Assembly (NCBI GenBank): GCA_001314865.1
Contig: LJZR01000006.1
Location: 1-64,000, forward strand
Length of the DNA stretch: 64,000 nucleotides
Source: Phormidesmis priestleyi Ana
GTDB taxonomy: Bacteria; Cyanobacteriota; Cyanobacteriia; Phormidesmidales; Phormidesmidaceae
Direction: 5' to 3'
The translations under genes and the position numbers were made by a program. Positions 53,776 through 61,571 of the stretch are shown here, one piece after another. The notes beneath the pieces are model-generated. The model did not search any database, had not been told where the DNA came from, and saw only the letters and a program-made list of their open reading frames with translations. How positions within the stretch are numbered: position 1 is the first letter of the stretch; every line of letters starts with the position of its first letter.

Positions 53776-55170
53776 ATGCGCGTTGAAAAGGACTCTATGG
53801 GGGAACTTGCAATCCCTGACGATGCCTATTACGGTATTCAAACGCTACGAGCTATTCAAAATTTTCCTATCAGTGGAATTAAGCCGTTAGAAACCTATGT
53901 TGACGCCTGCTTGCTGATTAAAAAGGCGACTGCGATCGCCAACGGAGAGCTCGACTGTATTCCTAACGATATTAGTTCGGCCATTGTGCAGGCCACTAAC
54001 GAAATTTTGGCGGGCAGCCTGCGCGACCAGTTCGTTGTAGATGTCTATCAGGCTGGTGCGGGCACTTCTCACCATATGAACGTAAACGAAGTGCTGGCTA
54101 ATCGCGCCTTAGAAATTTTGGGCGATGCTAAAGGCAAATACGCCCGCCTCAGTCCTAACGACCATGTTAACTACGGCCAGTCTACAAACGACGTGATTCC
54201 CACCGCGATTCGCATTGGGGGCCTTTTGGCGTTAGAGCATTCGCTGTATCCGGCATTGGCAGGGGCGATCGCAACCGTTAACGCCAAAGCCGAAGAATTT
54301 CAAACCGTGGTTCGATCGGGCCGCACCCACATGCAAGACGCCGTTCCGGTGCGGTTAGGCGAAGGCTTTCGCGCCTGGGAATATATCCTCACGGGCCATC
54401 AGCAGCGGATCAAAACTGCCGCCGCTGAGCTAGCCGTTTTGGGCTTGGGCGGGAGTGCAACCGGCACCGGGCTCAATACTCACCCGCGCTACCGTTTTCG
54501 CGTGGCCGAACTCCTCAGCGAGTTTTTACAGCAGCCCATCACCTGCGCCCCCCACCTGATGGCTGCGATGCAGAGCATGGCACCTTTTGTAGCCCTAAGC
54601 AGTACCCTCCGCAACCTCGCTCAAGACCTGGTAAAAATTTCCCACGACCTGCGCCTGTTAGACTCTGGCCCCAAAACAGGACTCAAAGAAATTCAGCTAC
54701 CGCCAGTGCAGCCCGGTTCGTCCATCATGCCCGGTAAGTACAATCCGGTGATGGCCGAGATGACCTCTATGGTGTGCTTTCAGGTAATGGGATACGACAG
54801 TGCGATCGCGCTTGCCGCTCAGGCAGGTCAGCTAGAACTCAACGTGATGATGCCTCTAATTGCCTATGATCTGATTCACAGTATCGAAATTCTCGGCAAT
54901 ACTATCGCGGCCTTAGATACCAAGTGCCTACAGGGAATCACAGCGTTTCCTGAGCGATGCATGGGCTATGCGGAAGGGAGCTTGGCTTTGGTCACGGCGC
55001 TCAATACGCATATTGGATATTTGAATGCGGCTGCGATCGCCAAAGAATCGCTAGAAACAGGCAAGCCGCTTCGTCAGCTGGTATTAGAGCATCAGCTAAT
55101 GGACGAAGCAACCTTAAACGAAGTTTTAGACTTACATAAAATGAGCGAAATACTATGCAAAGAAGAATGA
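53776..55170 (+). CDS. aspA: Aspartate ammonia-lyase
   Basis: This enzyme interconverts aspartate with fumarate and ammonia. The 464-residue protein belongs to the class II fumarase/aspartase superfamily: MRVEKDSMGELAIPDDAYYG, QAGAGTSHHMNVNEVLANRA, GQSTNDVIPTAIR and the signature loop GSSIMPGKYNPV with its catalytic Ser. The YYGIQTLRAIQNFPISG start is aspartase-like, while fumarase is the alternative. The signature has Tyr where Val is usual. AAAAC before ATG gives no strong ribosome binding site. Confidence 0.87.
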   Translation: MRVEKDSMGELAIPDDAYYGIQTLRAIQNFPISGIKPLETYVDACLLIKKATAIANGELDCIPNDISSAIVQATNEILAGSLRDQFVVDVYQAGAGTSHHMNVNEVLANRALEILGDAKGKYARLSPNDHVNYGQSTNDVIPTAIRIGGLLALEHSLYPALAGAIATVNAKAEEFQTVVRSGRTHMQDAVPVRLGEGFRAWEYILTGHQQRIKTAAAELAVLGLGGSATGTGLNTHPRYRFRVAELLSEFLQQPITCAPHLMAAMQSMAPFVALSSTLRNLAQDLVKISHDLRLLDSGPKTGLKEIQLPPVQPGSSIMPGKYNPVMAEMTSMVCFQVMGYDSAIALAAQAGQLELNVMMPLIAYDLIHSIEILGNTIAALDTKCLQGITAFPERCMGYAEGSLALVTALNTHIGYLNAAAIAKESLETGKPLRQLVLEHQLMDEATLNEVLDLHKMSEILCKEE

Positions 55171-55305
55171 GGCCCAAGAAAAATGAGGGAGCCACCATTA
55201 AATAACTGAATGTCTAAGACTGAGCGCCTCATGCCTAATACTGGGTGCCCAATACTGGCAGATTACTGTCAAGCGGCACCCCACCGAAGATTTGCGGCAT
55301 AACAA

Positions 55306-55351
55306 TCTAACAGAGACTGTTCTAACAGAGACTGTTTTAACAGAGACTGTT
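55306..55351. repeat. 15-bp tandem repeat
   Basis: TAACAGAGACTGTTC/T is repeated three times between aspA and the DUF4347 gene, with a degenerate fourth copy (AATAGAGACTGTTC) at about 55370. Confidence 0.88.
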
Positions 55352-55427
55352 AGAACTAACTGTTCAACTAATAGAGACTGTTCTAAGCCTGTGCTGGCAG
55401 TGGTTTCATCTGTTTAGATTCATCTAT

Positions 55428-56036
55428 CTAATCTAATAAAAATGCTAAATTATGAGATAGATCCGCAAAAAATCGATTAGACCCGCTGCGATCGCCCGCT
55501 ATCTGATTACTGGGTATCCACTGACTTTTTTCAACCTGAACAGCCACTTCAATAATTTCGGCACTCGTTAACCAGGTCAAAGTATCAATGAGTTCCATCC
55601 CAATACTTTTGGCTTTGTTGCCTAAACCTGTGAAAGGCGAATAGAGAAAGATTTTAGGATCTAGCGCGTTTAGCGTGTGTGGCGCTTGCCCGAACCAAGT
55701 CTGTAGCTGTTCTACGGATCGTTTAAGCGTTATAAGACTCAGCTCGCCACTGACAAACCGCAGGGCACCGGGCGCTAAAGTGACAACAATATGTAGGCTA
55801 GCAAACGGAACAGAGGTATGATGAAGCGCCTCAGTGATTTGCTCCACTGCGTCTCGCTCAATATCTAGCAGTAATAATGCCGCACCGGGTAGTCGCCTTT
55901 CAATAAAAAGATCCCGCCCTGGCACACCGGGGTCAATGACGACCAACATGCCTTCACCATTGATGCCCTTAATGCTGATATCCTGAATGCCCTTACCACC
56001 CTGGTTGGTCGGACCCTTATCTACAAATTCAACCAT
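55428..56036 (-). CDS. Stand-alone DUF4347 domain protein
   Basis: This protein of about 202 residues starts at ATG 56036 (MVEFVDKGPTNQ). It resembles the DUF4347 domain: LVVIDPGVPGRDLF, ALLLLDIERDAVEQITEAL, SLHIVVTLAPGALRFVSGEL and IFLYSPFTGLGNKAKSIGMEL. In most cyanobacteria this domain forms the N-terminus of giant secreted adhesins or hemolysin-like proteins; here nothing follows it. The usual HG of the histidine-glycine motif (HIVSHG-like) reads HIVVTLAPG, so a conserved residue seems lost. It could be a free regulatory domain or the remnant of a larger gene. Confidence 0.6.
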   Translation of the reverse strand: MVEFVDKGPTNQGGKGIQDISIKGINGEGMLVVIDPGVPGRDLFIERRLPGAALLLLDIERDAVEQITEALHHTSVPFASLHIVVTLAPGALRFVSGELSLITLKRSVEQLQTWFGQAPHTLNALDPKIFLYSPFTGLGNKAKSIGMELIDTLTWLTSAEIIEVAVQVEKSQWIPSNQIAGDRSGSNRFFADLSHNLAFLLD

Positions 56037-56220
56037 AGTGAAAGCAGCAAAGCTAGAAATGCAAAAACTCAATGCACCTCCAGAATTCCCTAGCAATTCT
56101 TAGGCTCAACCGCACAGAAATACTGAGCATTTTTATTACTCAGTAAGGTCTCACAAATTTGGGTGATTGTTTACAATCAAACAGACTGTCTGTCTTGGCA
56201 AAAATACCCCTTTCTATAGA

Positions 56221-57402
56221 ATGCTCTATCGTCGCTTTGGCCGAACTGAACTGCAAATGCCCGTATTTTCCTGCGGGGGAATGCGCTATCAGCATTCTTG
56301 GCAAGACATGCCGCCCGCCGATATTCCTAAGCAGAATCAAGAGAACTTAGCGGTGACGATTCACCAGGCGGTAGCCTTGGGCATTAACCATATTGAAACG
56401 GCTCGCGGCTATGGCACCTCAGAAATACAGCTGGGTAAAGTGCTGCCAGCCTTTGATCGCGATCGCCTAATCATTCAAACCAAAGTTTCTCCCCAGCCCA
56501 ACCCCAAAGACTTTCTCGAAACCGTCGAAAATTCTTTAGACAATCTCAATCTCAACTACATCGACCTATTTGGATTCCACGGCCTGAACAACGCCGAAAC
56601 CCTGCAGCAAACCCTTCGTCCTGGCGGCTGCATGGAAATCGCCAAGCAGCTTCAGGCTCAAGGCAAAATTCGGCATATCGGCTTTTCGACCCATGGCCCT
56701 ACGCAGCTCATTATCGAGGCGATCGCCAGCAACCAGTTCGACTATGTCAACATTCACTGGTACTACATTTTTCAAGACAACTGGCGGGCCATTGAAGCCG
56801 CCATCGAGCGAGATATGGGCGTTTTTATCATCAGCCCTTCCGACAAAGGCGGCCATTTATACGCGCCCCCTCAAAAGCTCATTGACCTGTGCGCCCCTTT
56901 CAGCCCAATGGTATTCAACGACCTATTTTGCCTCAGCCGTCCGCAGGTACATACCCTCAGCTTAGGAGCGGCTAAGCCTTCCGACTTTGACGAACACTTA
57001 AAGGTGCTACCGCTCATAGAAAAAGCCGATGAGCTATTGCCCCCCATTTTGCAGCGTTTAGAAGCACAAGCAATTTCAGTACTCGGCGAAAACTGGTATC
57101 GTACCTGGAAGGAAGGACTGCCCGACATTCAGGCCACACCCGGAAATGTCAACATTGCGATCGCCCTCTGGCTCGGCAACCTTGTCGAAGCCTTCGACAT
57201 GACCGAATATGCCACTGCCCGTTACAATCTCCTCGGCGGTGCCAGCCACTGGTTTCCCGGCAACAAAGCCGACAAACTTAGCGCACTAGACCTCACGCAA
57301 AGCCTCCGTCATAGCCCACACGCCCAATCCATCCCGACCCGACTAGCCAAAATCCACGAAATGCTAGGCGGCACCGACCTCAAACGACTCTCCCAACAAT
57401 AA
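56221..57402 (+). CDS. Aldo/keto reductase
   Basis: This 393-residue NAD(P)H-dependent aldo/keto reductase starts at ATG 56221 (MLYRRFGRTELQMPVFSCGGM); an upstream in-frame start would add 18 unconserved residues. The catalytic tetrad elements are visible: Asp/Tyr region in NHIETARGYGTSE, Lys in IIQTKVSPQPN, His in DLFGFHGLN. The later QFDYVNIHWYYI and GVFIISPSDKGGHLY are typical of the YghZ/PLP4-like cyanobacterial group. Note ARGYG in place of ADxYG. It is separated from DUF4347 by a divergent region of 184 bp. Confidence 0.85.
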   Translation: MLYRRFGRTELQMPVFSCGGMRYQHSWQDMPPADIPKQNQENLAVTIHQAVALGINHIETARGYGTSEIQLGKVLPAFDRDRLIIQTKVSPQPNPKDFLETVENSLDNLNLNYIDLFGFHGLNNAETLQQTLRPGGCMEIAKQLQAQGKIRHIGFSTHGPTQLIIEAIASNQFDYVNIHWYYIFQDNWRAIEAAIERDMGVFIISPSDKGGHLYAPPQKLIDLCAPFSPMVFNDLFCLSRPQVHTLSLGAAKPSDFDEHLKVLPLIEKADELLPPILQRLEAQAISVLGENWYRTWKEGLPDIQATPGNVNIAIALWLGNLVEAFDMTEYATARYNLLGGASHWFPGNKADKLSALDLTQSLRHSPHAQSIPTRLAKIHEMLGGTDLKRLSQQ

Positions 57403-57472
57403 CCCCCTTCCCCTCTGCCTTCCTCGCTGTCTTTCGCCCGCCTTCCTCCCTTCTTCCTCCTCCTGCTCTTCC

Positions 57473-58294
57473 ATGGTCGCCCACGCCGCAAAATTCCAGG
57501 GTCAATCCGCCCTGCTCTCCAGAGAACTGCTCACCTACTATCGTCAGGTCAGCGAGTCTCCCCTCACCGTTGTTGATATTGAAACCACCGGCGCCCTAGG
57601 ACACAACGCACGCATCATCGAAGTTTCTATCCTCAAAGCCAGCCTTGCCACAGGCATTGAGCATCAAGAAACCCACATGATCAATCCCAAGGTAAAAATT
57701 CCTGAATTTATCACCGCCATTACCGGCATCACCCCCGAGATGGTGTATCCCTCTCCCCCGCCTGAGAAAATTTGGCCCCAATGCTTGCCCGTTTTGCAAG
57801 AAGATCGGGTCTTTACCGCACACAATTTAGACTTTGACTATCCCTTTATTCGAACTGAGTTCAAGCGACTCGGCATTCGCTTTTACAAGCCACCCCTGCA
57901 AAAGCTCTGCACCGTCATTTTGTCTAGAATGTTGCTAGCTGATTTGCCTTCTCGCAGCCTGCCCAAGCTCATTGAGCACTTTAATTTTGACATCAGCACT
58001 TCGCACCGCGCTGAGGCCGATACCCAAGCCTGCTGGCTCTTAGCTCAAATTTTGCTCACCCAAATTCAAAATGAAGACGATGACACGCTACTCAAGCGCT
58101 TTGGTCAGCAGTGGATTCGCCTACAAGATGCCGCAAAAATTTTAAACTGTCGCAAAGAAGAAGCTCAAGTGCGGCTCAGTGCGGCCCAAGTAGAACATCG
58201 GCTTTCTTTTAAGGGCAAAAATCCGATGTACCGGCGTTGGGGCGTAGAGCAATTTTATTACGAGCAGCAAGGGCAACAAATGTCGCTCCTGTAG
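57473..58294 (+). CDS. DEDDh 3'-5' exonuclease
   Basis: This 273-residue protein is an exonuclease of the DnaQ/RNase T fold. Motif ExoI is VVDIETTG (about 34-41; Asp and Glu). ExoII is TAHNLDFDYPFIRTEF. ExoIIIe is HRAEADTQACW with the catalytic His and Asp. A C-terminal region (about 195-273) of unknown role includes LQDAAKILNCRKEEAQVRL, a possible helix-turn-helix. It could act in DNA proofreading or repair. The distance to the aldo/keto reductase is 70 bp. Confidence 0.85.
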   Translation: MVAHAAKFQGQSALLSRELLTYYRQVSESPLTVVDIETTGALGHNARIIEVSILKASLATGIEHQETHMINPKVKIPEFITAITGITPEMVYPSPPPEKIWPQCLPVLQEDRVFTAHNLDFDYPFIRTEFKRLGIRFYKPPLQKLCTVILSRMLLADLPSRSLPKLIEHFNFDISTSHRAEADTQACWLLAQILLTQIQNEDDDTLLKRFGQQWIRLQDAAKILNCRKEEAQVRLSAAQVEHRLSFKGKNPMYRRWGVEQFYYEQQGQQMSLL

Positions 58295-58448
58295 ATTGAT
58301 TAAAAGCAAACACAGCCCTTGATCCAACGACAGCGATTCAGGCCCATCAAGCTGAAAAAAGAAGGACACAAGCCTTCCTTGGAAGGATGAAACTGAAGCA
58401 ATCTAGCGCTATGCTAAGAAACGTAAAGTAGTTACCAAGGAAAGAACC

Positions 58449-58577
58449 ATGTCAGAGTCAGATAAGTCAGCGAAGAAAAACTATTCCTGGAAAGGCAGCT
58501 GGGATGCTGGTACGGCCCTAATGGTTTTGGTAGGTGTGCTGACGGTTGTATTATTTGCCGCTGGTTTTTCGTACTAA
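58449..58577 (+). CDS. Small single-span membrane protein, 42 residues
   Basis: ATG 58449 follows AAGGAAAG at good distance and opens a 42-codon frame ending at TAA 58575-58577. The polar N-terminus MSESDKSAKKNYSWKGSWD is followed by one membrane span (about 21-40, TALMVLVGVLTVVLFAAG). The lysine-rich head and Trp pair suggest an inner-facing anchor. It resembles small thylakoid or plasma membrane proteins in size, but I recognise no family. Confidence 0.6.
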   Translation: MSESDKSAKKNYSWKGSWDAGTALMVLVGVLTVVLFAAGFSY

Positions 58578-58744
58578 CATTTTTTGGAATAAATTGCGCG
58601 GTATAGTTGCTGCCAGCCGTTAAAATATCTCAGTCGTTAAGATATCTATTACTCACAAGATGTCTGGGACTCACTCAGATATCTTTTACTCAAAGATAGT
58701 CTTGCTACTCAAAGATAGTCTTGCCGGTTTTAGGGCTTATCCTT

Positions 58745-59146
58745 ATGCGCCTATCTGAAGATACTGACACCCAGCGCACTAGCGTCAACATTTTGCCGAT
58801 GATTGACGTTATTTTTGCAATTCTGGCCTTTTTTATTCTTTCTACGCTGTACCTTACCAAGGCTGAAGGGCTACCGGTCAATCTGCCGCAGGCGGCAACC
58901 GCAACGCCGCAAAATCAAATATCGGCAACGCTGACGATTACACCAGAGGGTGAGTTGTTTTTAGGTGAGGCAGCGATCGCACTAGAAGATTTGGCTGATG
59001 AGGTACGTGCGATCGCGTCTGCCAATCCCATCATGGTCACCGTTCGCGCTGATGAAACCACGCCCCACGGTCGCGTTGTTGCTGCCATGGATCAGCTGCG
59101 AACGGTAGAAGGTGTTCGACTAGGCATCGCAACCGTTCAGCCATAG
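58745..59146 (+). CDS. exbD: ExbD/TolR biopolymer transport protein
   Basis: This 133-residue ExbD-type protein powers envelope proteins by proton flow, with ExbB and TonB. A short cytoplasmic head (RLSEDTDTQRTSVN) precedes the single membrane span ILPMIDVIFAILAFFILSTLYL with the essential Asp (IDVIF). A periplasmic domain follows (about 45-133, ISATLTITPEGELFLGEAAIAL ... VTVRADETTPHGRVVAAMDQLR). I chose ATG 58745. No exbB gene is in the window; the TonB-like genes at 24088, 33309 and 34482 could be partners. Confidence 0.9.
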   Translation: MRLSEDTDTQRTSVNILPMIDVIFAILAFFILSTLYLTKAEGLPVNLPQAATATPQNQISATLTITPEGELFLGEAAIALEDLADEVRAIASANPIMVTVRADETTPHGRVVAAMDQLRTVEGVRLGIATVQP

Positions 59147-59191
59147 TTACCGTCCTCTATAATCTCTCATCGGTAAATAAGTTTAAAACAC

Positions 59192-59938
59192 ATGGCAAAG
59201 GTAATGGTGATTACGGGCGGAGGCCGGGGAATTGGAGCGGCGACTGCTTGCTTGGCAGCCCAAAAAGGCTATGCGGTATGTGTGAACTATCGCCAGAATG
59301 AAGCAGCGGCGAGGGCTGTGGTGACACAAATTGAGCAGCAAGGAGGACGGGCGATCGCACTCCCCGCTGACATCTCCTCTGAAGCAGACGTCATGCATCT
59401 TTTCAACACTGTAGACACTCAGCTTGGACCCCTCACCGCACTAGTCAACAACGCTGGAATTATTGACCAGCAGTCAAGAGTAGAAGACTTTACAGTTGAG
59501 CGGCTGAACAAAATTTTTGCAACAAACGTTGTTGGATCTTTTTTGTGTGCCAGAGAAGCCATCAAAAGAATGTCTACCAAAAACGGGGGCGCAGGGGGTG
59601 CGATTGTAAATGTGTCATCCGGAGCGTCGCGAGCAGGCTCCCCCAATGCATATGTTGACTATGCGGCCTCTAAAGGCGCAATAGACACGATGACGATTGG
59701 ACTCTCTAAAGAATTAGCCGCTGAGGGTATTCGCGTGAATGCCGTGCGGCCAGGATTTATCGACACAGATATCCACGCTGACGGCGGCGAGCCTAACCGA
59801 GTCGAACGAGTAAAATCGTTTGTGCCGATGAAGCGAGTCGGTCAACCCCATGAAATCGCCACTGCAATTTTGTGGCTACTGTCGGATGAGGCTTCTTATA
59901 CAACAGGCGCGTTCGTTGATGTTGCAGGCGGTTTGTAA
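59192..59938 (+). CDS. SDR family oxidoreductase
   Basis: This classical short-chain dehydrogenase of 248 residues has the NAD(P)-binding motif VITGGGRGIGAAT (7-19). NNAG is at 88-91, Ser in NVSSGASR, and YVDYAASKGAID carries the Tyr-x3-Lys pair. The C-terminus GRVGQPHEIA...WLLSDEASYTTGAFVDVAGG is typical of the glucose 1-dehydrogenase/FabG-like group. An Arg after Gly in NYRQNE suggests NADP preference. Substrate unknown. It may follow exbD in a transcript (45 bp apart). Confidence 0.88.
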   Translation: MAKVMVITGGGRGIGAATACLAAQKGYAVCVNYRQNEAAARAVVTQIEQQGGRAIALPADISSEADVMHLFNTVDTQLGPLTALVNNAGIIDQQSRVEDFTVERLNKIFATNVVGSFLCAREAIKRMSTKNGGAGGAIVNVSSGASRAGSPNAYVDYAASKGAIDTMTIGLSKELAAEGIRVNAVRPGFIDTDIHADGGEPNRVERVKSFVPMKRVGQPHEIATAILWLLSDEASYTTGAFVDVAGGL

Positions 59939-60037
59939 AATTGAATCGTAAAATTGAACGGTCAAATTGAACGGTGAAAACAACATTAATGACGCTAAAG
60001 GTGCCAGATCGTTGTTCTCATAAAATTCTGATAAAAG

Positions 60038-61129
60038 CTAGGCCACCGTCACCTCGTCAGAAAGATAGACATCCTGAATGAGATTAAAGAGCTGGACACC
60101 TTCTTTGAAGTCTCTTTGAAAAGTCTTGCGGCCTGAGATCAGCCCTGATCCACCTGCCCGCTTGTTGATAACTGCGGTGCGGATAGCTTGAGCGAAGTCG
60201 TTTTCGCTGGAGGAGCCGCCTGAGTTGATCAATCCGGCGCGGCCTGCATAGCAATTCAACACTTGATACCGGGTCAGATCAATTGGGTGATCGGTGGTAA
60301 GCTCGGAATACACCAATTTATCAGTACGACCATAAGACTTGCCAATGGCGTCAGAAACAGCTTTGTAGCCACCGTTGTTTTCAGGCAGCTTTTGCTTAAT
60401 GATATCGGCCTCAATGGTGACGCCAATATGGTTGGCCTGCCCAGTGAGGTCGGCGGCAAGATGATAGTCTTTGTCTTGCTTAAATACGTCATTGCGTAGG
60501 TAGCACCATAAAACTGTGGCCATGCCGAGTTCATGGGCACGGGCAAATGCCTTACTCACTTCCTGAATTTGGCGAGTAGATTCGGAAGAGCCAAAGTAGA
60601 TGGTGGCACCTACGGCAACAGCGCCCAAGTTCCATGCTTGTTCTACTGAACCAAACATAATTTGGTCGTATTCTTTGGGGTAGCTGAGCAGCTCATTGTG
60701 GTTGAGCTTGACAATAAAAGGGATTTTGTGGGCGTATTTTCGAGAGGTCATTCCCATTACGCCAAGGGTGGTTGCAACGGCATTACAGCCGCCAGCGATC
60801 GCCAAATTAATGATGTTTTCAGGGTCAAAATAAATGGGATTGGGAGCAAAAGAAGCCGCACCCGAATGTTCTATGCCTTGGTCTACCGGAAGGATGGAAA
60901 GATAGCCGGTATTGGCGAGGCGACCCGTACCATACAGCTGTTGAAGGCTACGGAGGACTTGGGGATTGCGATCGCTCTGCGAAAAAATCCGACTCACCCA
61001 GTCTGGCCCAGGCAAATTCAGCTGGCTTTTATCGACCTTGGCCTTGTAGCTCAGCAAACTGTCGGCCTCGCTGCCTAGCCAGTCGGCAATCGATCGGCTA
61101 GTGCTAGATTTTGTCGGTGAAGAAACCAT
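60038..61129 (-). CDS. fbaB: Class I fructose-bisphosphate aldolase, DhnA type
   Basis: This enzyme cleaves fructose-1,6-bisphosphate and probably sedoheptulose-1,7-bisphosphate in the Calvin cycle and glycolysis. At 363 residues it belongs to the DhnA/archaeal-like Schiff-base class I aldolases found in cyanobacteria beside the class II enzyme. [13 protein letters not shown] is the N-terminal signature. [15 protein letters not shown] contributes active-site residues. KLVYSEL and the phosphate-binding [12 protein letters not shown] close the barrel. Start MVSSPTKSS follows an AGGAGATAAT-like ribosome binding site. Confidence 0.92.
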   Translation of the reverse strand: MVSSPTKSSTSRSIADWLGSEADSLLSYKAKVDKSQLNLPGPDWVSRIFSQSDRNPQVLRSLQQLYGTGRLANTGYLSILPVDQGIEHSGAASFAPNPIYFDPENIINLAIAGGCNAVATTLGVMGMTSRKYAHKIPFIVKLNHNELLSYPKEYDQIMFGSVEQAWNLGAVAVGATIYFGSSESTRQIQEVSKAFARAHELGMATVLWCYLRNDVFKQDKDYHLAADLTGQANHIGVTIEADIIKQKLPENNGGYKAVSDAIGKSYGRTDKLVYSELTTDHPIDLTRYQVLNCYAGRAGLINSGGSSSENDFAQAIRTAVINKRAGGSGLISGRKTFQRDFKEGVQLFNLIQDVYLSDEVTVA

Positions 61130-61571
61130 TATTATCTCCTAATATCCCAATGCAAGTGAAAGCTATATCTGCGTAAAATTCGCTCCTAATAAAACCGCCT
61201 GAATAAGACTTACCAAGCCCTTATCTGCGTCAACCCAGCTGATGCAACATTCTTGGTCAAAATTCTTGGCCAAAATTCTTGGTTAAAATTTTTAGTCGCA
61301 TTCTGGGCCATAGTCTGGGCCATAGTCTGGGCCATAGTCTGGGCCCTGAAAAATCAGGGTATCGCAAGTTCTCCTTATCAGCTGCCTGCCTTAAGTGAGA
61401 GATGTCAGCAGGTTTTACGCTATGCACTTTTTTATACGGCGTACTTTTTTTGTATAAGCACCGTCACAGCAAAGCTCAATTTACATAAGGGTTGTGAAGC
61501 TCTCAACCGTTTTTTGTACATTTTAACTGCCCACTTTTTCCTGACGGCTGGCTAAATCTCTGTTTCTTAAG
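61130..61571. other. Intergenic region with repeats upstream of the surface protein gene
   Basis: These 442 bp hold ATTCTTGG(C/T)CAAA repeats (61248-61290) and a 12-bp repeat GGCCATAGTCTG (61307-61345). A 100-codon frame over the repeats encodes an artefactual AIVW run and is not taken as a gene. A regulatory role is unknown. Confidence 0.6.
61307..61345. repeat. 12-bp tandem repeat
   Basis: GGCCATAGTCTG is repeated three to four times with no mismatch. Confidence 0.92.

Noticed and set aside
61253-61555. Plus-strand 100-residue ORF with an AIVW run
   Set aside because: Its N-terminal third is made of two tandem repeats and the rest has no recognisable domain; it probably is open by chance.
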